A DNA stretch of 64,000 nucleotides, from positions 1-64,000 of the forward strand of contig JAEWBN010000012.1 of the NCBI GenBank assembly GCA_023391095.1. Direction: 5' to 3'. Source of the stretch: Pseudomonadota bacterium (lineage in GTDB: Bacteria > Pseudomonadota > Alphaproteobacteria > Rhizobiales > Devosiaceae). Below the pieces are notes generated by a model. It was not told where the DNA came from. It did not search any database and saw only the letters and a program-made list of their open reading frames with translations. This document shows positions 1-8,525 of this stretch, one piece after another (the first letter of the stretch is position 1; every line of letters starts with the position of its first letter). Made by a program: the position numbers and the translations under genes.

Positions 1-116
1 TGGGAAACCGAAACCACTGCTGCCCAGCGTGACGGATATTCCCCGCCATGCTCCAGCACCATCCGCACCGCCCGGGTGCGCACCTCAGGGGAGAACTTGT
101 TCGTTGTCTTGCTCAT
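1..116 (-). CDS. IS3-family transposase OrfA, N-terminal part (cut by window edge)
   Basis: The minus strand reads from an ATG at 116 through 38 open codons to the window edge. The peptide starts [20 protein letters not shown] and goes on through LEHGGEYPS, which I recognise as the start of OrfA of IS3-family elements, the helix-turn-helix DNA-binding half of the transposase. A terminal inverted repeat lies just upstream (134-169), so this is one end of an insertion sequence whose body continues outside the window. No disruption is visible in the part present, but whether the whole element is intact cannot be judged here. Confidence 0.8.
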   Translation of the reverse strand, partial: MSKTTNKFSPEVRTRAVRMVLEHGGEYPSRWAAVVSVS

Positions 117-133
117 CAGGCTCTATCCTACTT

Positions 134-169
134 GGGAGTGAGAGCCTCCGACAGACCCGGTGCGGTTCA
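134..169. repeat. Terminal inverted repeat of the IS3-family element
   Basis: Read on the minus strand this begins TGAACCGCACCGGGTCTGTC and continues GGAGGCTC. The start TGAACCGC(C/A)CCGGG followed by GGAG is typical of one group of IS3-family ends. It sits 17 bases upstream of the OrfA start, where the end of such an element is expected. The outer boundary is therefore about position 169. A target duplication would begin at 170, but the other copy lies outside the window. Confidence 0.7.
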
Positions 170-949
170 GTACCGCCGCAAGGAGGTCGAGGCACACGGT
201 TTCACCTATACCGGTGTCGGCAAATCCGTTGGCCGCGGCGGAGCAGGGCACTCGGCGAGGGCAGCCGAATAGAACAGGGGAGTCTCTGCGCGACGTTGGT
301 GCGGGATAAGGTTGCTGGGCTGGAGCGTCAAAGCGTGGGCAAGTGACAGGGCAGATTCCCTGCTGCGGCTAACGGGCGTTGCTTCGTCCCCGCGCCCGCC
401 GCAGCGCCGTCGGTACGCCCCTCCGCAGAAGAGCAGGAGCAAGTAAGTGGTTCGCGGCGAGCGGACCGGAACTTGATCCTGAAGAAGCGGAGAATGTCCG
501 ATAACGCCCCTTGCCCGACATGGCAGGCTGGGGCGCGCGGTCCGACGAGCACGGGATTGCCAGGCGGGACGCGCATCCAGGCCCGCGCCGGGTCAGAATG
601 CAATTTGGCTGTCAGCCAGGCTGTGTGGAACGAGAAGCTGGCGCACATGGCTGGTCGTGATGAGGCGGAGCGCGTTTCCAAAATCGTTGGGTTAACTGGA
701 GCGTCCCCGTGTCCCCGGACCATTTTGGGTCTGTGTACCCGCAAGCTGCCGGCAACTTTTCCGCAACTTGCCCGGAAAGACACAAGTGCTGATTGAACAC
801 AGGACCGGAATGAAATTTCTCCTACTCAGGCGGCCGGCGCCTTTGGTTCGGTAGTCTGTTCGACCCGCTCGAGGCGGGCAGAGCCCTTGCAGCGATGGTG
901 AAGAAACGAGCTGGCAGGAACCCGTTGACCGGCTCGATTTTTCCTGTGC
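170..949. other. No recognisable gene
   Basis: About 780 bases between the IS3 end and the IS66-like remnant. Open frames exist on both strands because of the high GC content, but none has a ribosome-binding site plus a protein-like composition, and I recognise no family in any frame. It is probably decayed sequence between insertion elements. Confidence 0.5.
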
Positions 950-1245
950 CCGGACGGAAGCCAGGCTGAACTTGCTTACTGGAAGGGCACCGATCGGTCA
1001 TGACCTGCTGGGCTCGAAGGGGCGGAGTTCACCTGGCCGCGGATAGTTCAAGGCCCGTCTCCTGAACTCTATCGCAGGCAAGTTCGGTGGTCGTGGAAGG
1101 GAGCTCTCAAAGCGTTGGCATGACTGCGGCAGGAGGACCCGGGCTTGTCTCTTTGCGGGGATGGTGGCGCCGGACCTGGTGAATTCAGGTCATGCTCCAT
1201 GCCGCCGAACTCCCCGACGACATTGCCACCTCAACAGGCCGAACC
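950..1245 (+). mobile_element. Probable IS66-family remnant (TnpB end and TnpC start)
   Basis: Around 960-1055 one frame reads SQAELAYWKGTDRS, a stop, then EGAEFTWPRIVQG. This resembles the middle of IS66 TnpB (a WDG..L motif followed by LExGxFTWPR). At about 1193 another frame starts MLHAAELPDDIAT, like the start of IS66 TnpC, which typically has LPDDIATLK near residue 10. The order TnpB then TnpC is the natural IS66 order. Stops and frame changes show that both are dead. The call rests on short stretches of similarity read by eye. Confidence 0.4.
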
Positions 1246-1463
1246 GTCAGTACGGCCGGCTTGTCCACGATAGCGCACCCCATTTGCACCAAATCGCTTT
1301 AAGATGGGAAGAGGAGGGGTCGGAGGAAAACGACTTGTAGGTTTGCGCGCTATGTGCGCGATTTTTCTCCCAAGCTCGGTCCATATATACAATTGGTAGC
1401 AATGCGCTAACAAGGCCAGCACTGTGGCGGGAGTATTCTTGCAAAAGGCCAGGCAGAGCGCCC

Positions 1464-2621
1464 ATGATTCTCGACGCCACCACATTGATGTTCATCAACG
1501 CGTTCGTTGCCATGGTAGGCGGCGCTCTGCTCATCTTGGCCTGGTTTGCATATCGAGACATGAAGTCGGTCCTGCGATGGGCCAGCGCCAGCTTTCTTCA
1601 AGGCATTGGCCTGGCCGTCCTGCCTCTGAGCACAATGGTATACCCTGATGCCCTGCGGCCGATTGGTCTGTTGTGTCTCGTCGGCAGCGCTGGACTGCTC
1701 TGGCATGCGGCGAGACTGCTTGAAGGTAAGCGTTCAAGACTCGCCTCGACAGCGGTCGGACCGTTGGCCTTGATTGCCGTGATCGTCCTCACGCCGCATG
1801 ATGATCTGCCTGGCATGCGGGCAGCGCTGCTGTTGATGACCACATATCTGTTCGGCGCCGGATGGGTCATCAGCAGGTCTGCGCAACGGCTTGGATCGCG
1901 TTGGCCCCTGTCGCTCACCATAAGCGGACACGCTGTCGGACTGACGGTCACCGCGTTGGCAGCACCCTGGACGGGTGGACTTGACGCTCTTGCGCCGGTT
2001 CTCGCTGCGAACCTCATCTTCCTCATCGGCACGACAGTATTTGTGGTAGCCGGTTTGCGCGAGCGATCGGAAATCGAGCAGCGCAAACTGGCCATGCTGG
2101 ATCCTCTCACCGGGTTTTACAATCGAGGCAGTTTTCTTGCTCTCGCCGAGACTGCGCTGGCGCGTTGCCGGCGGCATTCCAGGCCTCTGTCTATGGCAAT
2201 CATTGATCTCGACCACTTCAAGCGGGTGAACGACGCTTTCGGTCATGCCATCGGCGACCAAGCATTAATGGTCTTCGCGGACTGCGCTCGCGGGGCCGTC
2301 ATGCCTGACGCAATACTGGGCCGGATCGGCGGGGAGGAGTTCGCGTTGCTGCTGCCCGAAATCGAAGGTGAGGATGCGCGCTCCTTGATTGAGAATATCA
2401 GGCGTCAGTTTCAGGCCGACGCGACGCTGGTCTGCGGCCATGCCATCGAGGCGACGCTCAGCGCGGGTGTCGGCCATTCGCCCGATGCCAGCATGACGGT
2501 AGGGGAGCTGATGCAACAAGCCGATAATGCTCTTTATGAGGCCAAGGCGGGCGGACGCAACCGCGTGATTGTGGGCAGCGAGTCGCATGCAGGTGCGACC
2601 GCGATAGCGCGCCTCTCCTGA
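1464..2621 (+). CDS. Membrane-anchored diguanylate cyclase (GGDEF)
   Basis: A 385-residue protein with about six hydrophobic segments in residues 5-200 and a C-terminal GGDEF domain from about 215. The active-site loop is GGEEF at 289-293, and the substrate-side signature DLDHFKRVNDAFGH is present, so it should make cyclic di-GMP from two GTP on the cytoplasmic side of the inner membrane. The product-inhibition motif RxxD is absent: the residues at those positions upstream of GGEEF are not R and D. The membrane part matches no named sensor domain I know. The next gene (2707-3891) has the same architecture and is clearly a paralogue, so the two look like a tandem duplication. The ATG at 1464 is preferred because the first residues, MILDATTLMFINAF, align with the start of the paralogue. 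Confidence 0.88.
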   Translation: MILDATTLMFINAFVAMVGGALLILAWFAYRDMKSVLRWASASFLQGIGLAVLPLSTMVYPDALRPIGLLCLVGSAGLLWHAARLLEGKRSRLASTAVGPLALIAVIVLTPHDDLPGMRAALLLMTTYLFGAGWVISRSAQRLGSRWPLSLTISGHAVGLTVTALAAPWTGGLDALAPVLAANLIFLIGTTVFVVAGLRERSEIEQRKLAMLDPLTGFYNRGSFLALAETALARCRRHSRPLSMAIIDLDHFKRVNDAFGHAIGDQALMVFADCARGAVMPDAILGRIGGEEFALLLPEIEGEDARSLIENIRRQFQADATLVCGHAIEATLSAGVGHSPDASMTVGELMQQADNALYEAKAGGRNRVIVGSESHAGATAIARLS

Positions 2622-2706
2622 TCGATACAATTGTTCAGAAAAGTCTAACTCGACCCGCATGTCGTGGGTGCAGTTATAGGTTGCACCCGGATCAGAAAGA
2701 ACGCAC

Positions 2707-3891
2707 GTGTCTCTTGATATTCCTACCGTCATTCTCGTCGTCGCTTTCATCGATGCAATCTGCGGCGTGATCCTTCTTGCCGCCTACTTGATGTTCGCCC
2801 GTACATCTCAAGCTCCTCTCTGGTGGGGGGCGTCCCATATCATGCTGGCGGGTGGCGTTATTATCTCGATGGCAGGTGCGAGTATGCAGTCGGATGCCAT
2901 TACGACCGCGGCCTTCGTCGTCTTTCTCTTCACCGCGGCCGCTCAATGGTATGGAACGCGTCTGCTGACAGGCTCGCGCGGCCAGCTCTGGTTGGTCATG
3001 GTGGGCCCCGCGCTGATCATCGCGATCAACCTGCTGCCAGTTGGCGAGGCGCTTCCGACGCTGCGTGGCATTGCGGCGGGCGCACTGAACCTGGCCTACT
3101 TCATCGGCGCGATCTACGCGCTGATGCGCCCCGCCGGAGAGCAGCTACGCGGCTACCTGCCGCTGGCTTTACTGTTTATGGCCAATGTCATCGTGGTAGG
3201 GCTTGCTCCCTTTGGCGGGCTCGGCAACAGCGAGGGCGGGCTGCCACCCATCTTCAGTTTGGTAGGCCTCATCTATCTCGAGAGTCACCTGTTCGTCATC
3301 GGAACAACGATCTTCGTCATTGCCGCTCTGCGTGAACGAAAAGAAATGGCCGAACGCAAGCAGGCATCGCTGGATGACCTCACCGGCCTGCCCAACCGGC
3401 GTGGCTTTACCGAGATGGGCCATAGGCTCATTGCCTGCTGCTCCGCCGAGGGTAAGCCGATCGGCGTGGCGGTTATCGATCTGGACAGCTTCAAATCCGT
3501 CAACGACCGCTTTGGTCATGCCATGGGCGACGCAGTCCTCAAACGATTTGCCCGCGTTGCACAGGCTAGCCTGCGCACCAATGACGTTATTGGACGCATT
3601 GGTGGAGAAGAGTTTGCCATACTGCTGCACGGGAGCGACCCGGTAGCATCGTTCGCCATCATCGAGCGGATCAGGCGCGCATTCCAGGCAGAAGCGGAGT
3701 TCATCGAGGGCGTGCGCGTGCGGGCGACGCTCTGCGCCGGAGTGGCTGGCGCCAGTACCATGGTTTCCATGGAGTCTCTGCTGAAAGATGCCGACATCGC
3801 GCTTTACCGCGCCAAGAACGGCGGACGAAATCGAGTGCAGACCTTTACGCCGCTTGCGGCAAGCGATGGCACTATCACGCAAATAGCCTGA
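2707..3891 (+). CDS. Membrane-anchored diguanylate cyclase (GGDEF), paralogue of upstream gene
   Basis: A 394-residue protein with the layout of the gene 85 bases upstream: six or so membrane segments in the first 205 residues and a C-terminal GGDEF domain. The loop GGEEF lies at 299-303. Unlike its neighbour it has the inhibitory site RTND (290-293) five residues before the loop, so it should be feedback-inhibited by cyclic di-GMP. The start is a GTG. It is chosen because MSLDIPTVILVVAFIDAICG then lines up with the start of the paralogue, whereas the next ATG would cut away the first membrane segment. The intergenic gap has no strong terminator, so co-transcription is possible. The signal it senses is unknown. 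Confidence 0.86.
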   Translation: MSLDIPTVILVVAFIDAICGVILLAAYLMFARTSQAPLWWGASHIMLAGGVIISMAGASMQSDAITTAAFVVFLFTAAAQWYGTRLLTGSRGQLWLVMVGPALIIAINLLPVGEALPTLRGIAAGALNLAYFIGAIYALMRPAGEQLRGYLPLALLFMANVIVVGLAPFGGLGNSEGGLPPIFSLVGLIYLESHLFVIGTTIFVIAALRERKEMAERKQASLDDLTGLPNRRGFTEMGHRLIACCSAEGKPIGVAVIDLDSFKSVNDRFGHAMGDAVLKRFARVAQASLRTNDVIGRIGGEEFAILLHGSDPVASFAIIERIRRAFQAEAEFIEGVRVRATLCAGVAGASTMVSMESLLKDADIALYRAKNGGRNRVQTFTPLAASDGTITQIA

Positions 3892-3963
3892 AAACACTTC
3901 CTCCCGACTTAGAGGGAGCAGCCAACATGGCGCTGGAATGCAATGCACGATGTTGAGCTGCGC

Positions 3964-4152
3964 TCAGCTTTCGTAGGCGATCCGCTGATGCCCGCAGTCG
4001 GAACAGGCTTCGACGTGGCTATCCGGGACTGCGGTGCGGCAGGTCTCGATCGCCGACATCGAGCGGCTAAGGCTCGGATGCCTGGCATGGGCCGCGCGAT
4101 AGGCTGGACCGACAGCCCGGAAGATATCGGCGACCTCGATGGTGTGGCGCAC
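3964..4152 (-). pseudogene. IS91-family transposase fragment
   Basis: The minus strand reads HTIEVADIFRAVGPAYRAAH, then SAIETCRTAV, then HVEACSDCGH and AYES. This matches the N-terminal zinc-binding region of IS91 transposases (EVADIFRxHGPAWRxAH, MSAIExCRTAALGGH, CxxC). The reading frame stops where the family continues with CRNRHCPKC, so only about 63 codons survive. It lies next to a recombinase fragment on the same strand, the usual neighbour in IS91-type elements. Confidence 0.7.
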
Positions 4153-4289
4153 CGGGTCAGGCGGGTGTGGGCTTGTCCTCCACAGCGCCATCAACCGGTC
4201 GAGGGGCTGGCGACTGCTTGGATCGCGCGGGTCGAGACCTTTACCTCGGCCGCCTCCTGCACCGCGCGATGCAATTGCCGTGACGAGAT

Positions 4290-4553
4290 CGGTTCGGTGC
4301 GTCACCTCGGAGACGCCCAGCCCGGCGCCAAAGGCGACCCCGAGCGCGGACTTGTATTTTACGCTCGGTGCCGCCTCGAGCAGCCGGGCCGCCTCCTCGA
4401 TGCCTCGAACAGGAAGCGCTAGGCCGAGACGGCACTATTGATCGTCCATGGGCTGACGCCGTTCTCATGCTGAAAAAGCTGGTAGCGACGGAGATCGTCT
4501 GCCGTGGCCACATCAGAGCTCTGGCCCAAGAAGGCGGCAAAGGCCGGACGTGA
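4290..4553 (-). pseudogene. IS91-associated tyrosine recombinase fragment
   Basis: One minus-strand frame gives FAAFLGQSSDVATADDLRRY and then SPWTINSAVSA, an in-frame stop, and RFLFEA. A second frame continues EEAARLLEAAPSVKYKSALG followed by VAFGAGLGVSEV. Together these match the SAM-like DNA-binding part and the first catalytic segment (KYxxALxxAYGAGLRxSEV) of the integrase that travels with IS91-like transposases. In that last motif the usual Arg before SEV is Gly-Val here. One stop, one frame change and missing ends make it a clear pseudogene. Confidence 0.65.
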
Positions 4554-4699
4554 CCGACATAATCATGGTCGCCGAAAACCGATGACCATTTCGGAGCGCA
4601 GAATGGTGGTGACGATTGCGAGGTCGGCCCGCAGCGGGGGCTTAACATGTGGAATAGCAACTGGCCTCCCGGTTCCGCGAATGGCGAACAGGCAAGGCA

Positions 4700-5935
4700 T
4701 CAAATGTCGAGATCTGAATCTGCGTCATCATCTGGAAGATGAGGTCGAACCTGGTCCTCCTGAGGATCTGGCGCGTCGGGATCTTGATGATTGGAGGCGA
4801 TCGAAGGCAGGTACTCGTTTGCTGCCGGTCTTTTCGAGCTGCCGCTGCGCTGGGCATCGAGGGCGTCCAGTGTCGCATTCAGTTTTGCCCGGTGCGTCGC
4901 CCAAAGTTCTTCGGCGGTCGCGTTTCCACTCCTGGACGGTGACTTCTTTTCCCTATCCGCCGCGATTTTTCGGGTCGACATGGTTTTGGTCGAAGCGGTC
5001 CTGGCAGGTGTCTCATCGTCCTTGATCGCGCCCGCATAGACATCTGCTTGGCCAACCGCGCGCGCCACGACCTTGACCTTCCAGCCATGTCGGGCCCGGG
5101 CATAGTGGATGCGAGCCGTTTCAAGGCCAAGATGACCGGCCATGGCCGCAATTTCTTCCTTGGTCAGCCCGGCCGCTTCCCAAGTCGCAATAGAAACATG
5201 GCGGAACCCATATAGGCTGAGCCTGCGGGTGCTGGCCCTGGCACAAGCGCGCGCCAGCGTTTCAGCCATGGCGTTGCGCCAGCGCTCGAAGCCCAGTTCA
5301 GCGACTTGGCGAGCCACGAGGGCAAGCAAGGTGACCACGGCTTCCACGAAAACGGGGCCGAATTCGGACATGTCCAGGGCCCTGGTGTCGGGGTGTCTGA
5401 CGGTCGCCTTCGCGTTCGGGAAGATAAGCAGATTGCCTCGGACCTCGGCGTCAAGCAACTCTTTCGGGCGGGGGCCCATCCGCGGCGCCACAACACAATA
5501 AAGGGCCGCCGCCGCCGCCATCATACTTCCAGTCTTGAGTGCGGTGCGCTTGAGCTCGGCGAAAACCCGAGCCACTTCCTTCTGGGTCGCATCCTTCACC
5601 TTTTTCGATGCAGTGCGCTTCGGCTCCGGGCGTCCTTTGATGCGATCAAGTTCGGTTCTGCAGAGGTCCTGCGCTTCTTCGATCTCCCGTTCGAAAAGAC
5701 CGGCCGCGGTCCCGGTAAGCTTCAGGGCCAGCCCCATTTCTGCGCGATAGAGACGCACCGTCCGTGGCCGCAGCAGGTCCATGCGCCCACTTACCTCCTC
5801 CTTGAGCGCGGCGAATGGTGGCAGCGTCGGATATATCCTCGTGGCTCTGCGGATGTGACGAAGCGCTTGCCGCTCGTAAGCGTGCAAGGTTTCCCGGCTG
5901 GGCGTTTCAGCGGTCTTGGCGAGCTGTTTTCTCAT
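4700..5935 (-). CDS. Tyrosine recombinase/phage integrase-like protein with long charged tail
   Basis: A protein of about 410 residues. The C-terminal half has tyrosine recombinase features: a first Arg in GPRPKELLDAEV, then YGFRHVSIATW (Arg, with Tyr where His is usual), GHLGLETARIHYAR with the conserved His and the candidate nucleophile Tyr. A hydrophilic tail of roughly 130 residues, rich in Lys, Arg, Asp and Pro, follows the catalytic part and is longer than in typical integrases. The N-terminal half is helical and unlike the common SAM-like domain. The frame is open up to a GTG at 6013. I place the start at the ATG at 5935 because a promoter-like sequence overlaps the earlier candidates (ATG 5971, GTG 6013). 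It lies beside IS91 debris. No att sites could be identified. Confidence 0.7.
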   Translation of the reverse strand: MRKQLAKTAETPSRETLHAYERQALRHIRRATRIYPTLPPFAALKEEVSGRMDLLRPRTVRLYRAEMGLALKLTGTAAGLFEREIEEAQDLCRTELDRIKGRPEPKRTASKKVKDATQKEVARVFAELKRTALKTGSMMAAAAALYCVVAPRMGPRPKELLDAEVRGNLLIFPNAKATVRHPDTRALDMSEFGPVFVEAVVTLLALVARQVAELGFERWRNAMAETLARACARASTRRLSLYGFRHVSIATWEAAGLTKEEIAAMAGHLGLETARIHYARARHGWKVKVVARAVGQADVYAGAIKDDETPARTASTKTMSTRKIAADREKKSPSRSGNATAEELWATHRAKLNATLDALDAQRSGSSKRPAANEYLPSIASNHQDPDAPDPQEDQVRPHLPDDDADSDLDI

Positions 5936-5962
5936 GGCCCGTGTTTGCGTTAGTCCACGACG

Positions 5963-5992
5963 AAAATACATAAATATCAACACTTTAGTCAA
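5963..5992 (-). promoter_or_regulatory. Possible promoter of the recombinase gene
   Basis: On the minus strand TTGACT (5992-5987) is followed after 18 bases by TATTTT (5968-5963). The surrounding 60 bases are strongly AT-rich compared with the rest of the region. This would place transcription initiation near 5957 and translation at ATG 5935. The match is moderate, and two similar TTAGTC(A/C)AC stretches nearby could instead be operator half-sites. Confidence 0.35.
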
Positions 5993-6013
5993 CAACAAAA
6001 ACTGACGCGGCAC

Positions 6014-7123
6014 GGTGTTAATCGGATCTGCAGATCCGGTTAAAGATACTCTGAAATAGGAACATCGCAGAAGAAAATTCCATCAAATGAGGTGAAATCG
6101 CGCAATTATGCCTTAATGGGGTGCATTGAGGCGGAAAACCGTCGGCAGGTAACGCTTTTCTTGAACCAGGTAACGGCATTATTCGATCTGGTGGCAAATT
6201 TCTTGACACTGGCAACACCTGGTCACGAGTTACGGACAGGCTGCCGGTATCCTGCCTGTACCCGAACGGTCTGCAGTCGCTCGCAAACCACGGAATATAA
6301 GGGTTTCGGACTTTGGGCATGGGCAAGCTCGACAAAAAGGGATCTCGCATGGAAGCGGGGCGTCGGTGCGGAAGTTCGCGAGCATGGCCCCGGCCCGCCC
6401 GCTGTGATGATGCTGGCCGATCGCGGCCGCAAAGGCGCATAACTGTCACAGGGGTCAAGGCGGGGCATTGCTGATGCTCATGCTTGGGACCGGTGTGCCG
6501 TCACCACCAGCACGCAGCTCACTTTGTGGGGCAGGGCCGACAAGCCGGGTCGGCAAATGTCGAACAAGAAGCGTTATCGGACCTTGCCTCGGCTAAAAGG
6601 CCGTTGAGTAAAGTGCGGAATTGGAAGTTGGCGCACAACGGATCCTATGCCGGGGGAGGTGCGCAAATCAGTTGGCGCACAACGGCTCCTATGCCGGGGA
6701 ATGTGCGCAAAATAGAGTTGCGCATCCCCCTCGCTCGGTCTGCGAACAGGCGGCCAAAGGGTGTATGCCCAGATCAGAACGAGGTTCAATCGCTCGGGAC
6801 GAAAGTGCACAATGCCAGCCGACCCTTGAGGAATGGCGCCGCATCCAGGCTATTGCATCGCACTGATGGGGCATCTGGGTCTCGGCGGAATGTCCGTCGG
6901 CGCGGCTTTGGCCTGGGCGGGAGAGCGGTGGTGAACGCCATCCGTCACTGGTCAAGGATCGGTTGACATGGTCGCTACCTTGGCCGACATGTTCAAGCAG
7001 CGTCGGCTGCGGGCCGCCTGCCGTTGCTGGACTTCACGATACAAACGGCCCGGAGCCGGTTTCCGGACGCGTTACCAAGGCACGACGAGGTCGACTGCAG
7101 CCCTAACCATAGAACGAGGACAC
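6014..7123. other. Gene-free interval with decayed sequence and a tandem repeat
   Basis: About 1.1 kb with no frame that I can assign to a family and no convincing start signals. The only clear structure is the 44-bp tandem repeat at 6626-6713. The segment just upstream of 7124 leads directly into the broken response regulator gene. Confidence 0.5.
6626..6713. repeat. Two tandem copies of a 44-bp repeat with internal dyad symmetry
   Basis: Copy 1 (6626-6669) and copy 2 (6670-6713) both start AGTTGGCGCACAACGG, continue TCCTATGCCGGGG and end near GTGCGCAAA. They differ at only a few positions. Each copy has TTGGCGCAC near its left end and GTGCGCAA near its right end, so each could form a hairpin. 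A third, partial start (AGTTGCGCA) follows at 6716. The function is unknown. Confidence 0.75.
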
Positions 7124-7596
7124 ATGGTCAATCTTGAGAACAGAAGGATTCTGTTTGTCGAAGATGACTATCTGCTCGCAACGGAAATGGCTGAGCATCT
7201 GGCTGCGGCCGGCGCCAAGGCTGTCGGGCCGGCACCCACTCCCACCTATGCTCCACTCTTATAAGCCACCGCCGGGTTGACGCTGCAATTCTTGACGTCC
7301 GGTTGCATGGAACGACCGTATACGGGCTGGCAGATGATCTCATACGGGAAGGCACGCCAATATTGCTGGCGAAGGCTCTGGAAGCGGAGCTGCTACCGGA
7401 CCGCTTTCAAAAGCTAGACCACATTCTCAAGCCCTACTCGCCGGAACGGCTAGCGCAGAGTTTACACGCCCTGTTAAACCGACAGCCGCCGGTCTCCAGA
7501 TCGCTGCCAGAACCTGTTTTTACGAGGGTCCCAGACGATCAATTTCGGCTGCTGCGCACAATCGCCAGGATAATCGCTGGCCGCGACCAGCGTTAA
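7124..7596 (+). pseudogene. Single-domain response regulator, frameshifted
   Basis: The first frame gives NRRILFVEDDYLLATEMAEH with the acidic pair (EDD) of a receiver domain and stops at 7262. A second frame resumes at about 7262 with HRRVDAAILDVRLHG, which carries the phospho-acceptor Asp, and continues to KPYSPERLAQSL with the conserved Lys and on to 7594. Joining the two requires a shift of one base near 7247-7262. The Thr/Ser that normally follows the fourth strand is replaced by PILLAKAL, so further decay is likely. Receiver-only proteins of this type are common in rhizobial accessory regions. Confidence 0.7.
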
Positions 7597-7640
7597 TATC
7601 AACGAACTCAAAATTGTCCCCTGTAGGCTTGCGCCTGGCT

Positions 7641-8057
7641 CTACCTTGTCCGGTCGGGGCTCGGGTGACTGTCCAAATCCGTGATCAGTTGACCAATCGC
7701 GATGATAAGCTGCGATGCCGCAAAGGGCTTCGTCACGAGCAAGCTGTTAGGGACTCCATATGCAGCCCAGTCATCCGGACTTTCTGCGGTGGTGTAGACC
7801 ACCGGGATATATGGCGCCTTCTGCCTTGCCGCTCGCGCCACGTCCCAACCACTTGGGCCCAGGCCTAACCTGACATCGGTCAGTATGGCTTTGAGGTCAG
7901 CGAAGTGACCGTTCAAGATAGTGATTGCGTCGCTGCCGTTGAGGGCATGCAGCACTTGATAGCCCGCATCTTCGAGTTCGGACACGAGGTATTCTGCTGC
8001 AAGGACTTCATCTTCGACCAGCAGCACGGGCGGGCGGTGACCCATATTAGATTCCAC
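7641..8057 (-). CDS. Single-domain response regulator (CheY-like receiver)
   Basis: A 138-residue receiver domain with no output domain. Acidic residues are at E15-D16 (LVEDE), the phospho-acceptor is D61 (ILTDVRLG), the switch residue is T89 or T90 (VVYTTAES) and the conserved Lys is K110 (VTKPF), so it should be phosphorylated normally. Such proteins act through protein contacts, for example in the alphaproteobacterial general stress or histidine kinase phosphorelay networks. No cognate kinase is in the window. It faces the broken receiver gene at 7124-7596 tail to tail. The start could also be the Met at residue 5. Confidence 0.85.
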   Translation of the reverse strand: MESNMGHRPPVLLVEDEVLAAEYLVSELEDAGYQVLHALNGSDAITILNGHFADLKAILTDVRLGLGPSGWDVARAARQKAPYIPVVYTTAESPDDWAAYGVPNSLLVTKPFAASQLIIAIGQLITDLDSHPSPDRTR

Positions 8058-8163
8058 GGACGAATATAATCAACCCGCAATACGCTGGCCGTGCCGGGTA
8101 GATCACTTTGTCTGTAGGAGGGGTTGTCGCGCCCGAGAGGCGACTGCGAGCGGACGGGCGCGT

Positions 8164-8421
8164 CTACCGCCGTGGTATAGTATCATCGTTCATTTGCTGG
8201 CGCAGATTGAGCGCAGCGGTAAAGACGATTCTGTTGGATTCATCTCGTACGGCCACAGAAAATTCTGCGTCCGACCGAAGGCCAACAAGGTTGAGGCGAG
8301 CCAGCTCCCCGAGATAGACCACCGCAGCTGAGGCTGCTTCTGCAGAGTTGGAATATTCCAGCCCAACTTCATCTTGATCGAAATCTGACCCGGACTTGGT
8401 GTCAAAGAAATAGCGCGCCAT
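8164..8421 (-). CDS. DUF6894 family small protein
   Basis: An 85-residue protein beginning MARYFFDTKSGSDFDQDEVG. The opening MxRYFFD followed by an acidic D..G stretch, and the later segment with EFSVAVRDE, are characteristic of the DUF6894 family, which is abundant in Hyphomicrobiales and often stress-induced. The molecular function is unknown. It is cytoplasmic, with no signal peptide or membrane segment. A GGAGG-type ribosome-binding site precedes the ATG. It lies in the stress-related block with the receiver, DUF421 and Ku genes. Confidence 0.8.
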   Translation of the reverse strand: MARYFFDTKSGSDFDQDEVGLEYSNSAEAASAAVVYLGELARLNLVGLRSDAEFSVAVRDESNRIVFTAALNLRQQMNDDTIPRR

Positions 8422-8525
8422 GGAAACCTCCCGGTACCATTACGAAGATGGCGTCGCACCAGATTACACATTTGGCAGCTGGGTTTCGAATAGCGGGCGC
8501 AAGGGCGGCAGCGGAACCTGAACAG

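Noticed and set aside
473..796. A 107-codon open frame in the left gene-free interval
   Set aside because: No ribosome-binding site, no recognisable family and an overlapping frame of similar length on the other strand.
6626..6713. Tandem 44-bp repeat considered as a CRISPR array
   Set aside because: The copies are directly adjacent, without unique spacers, and there are only two full units.
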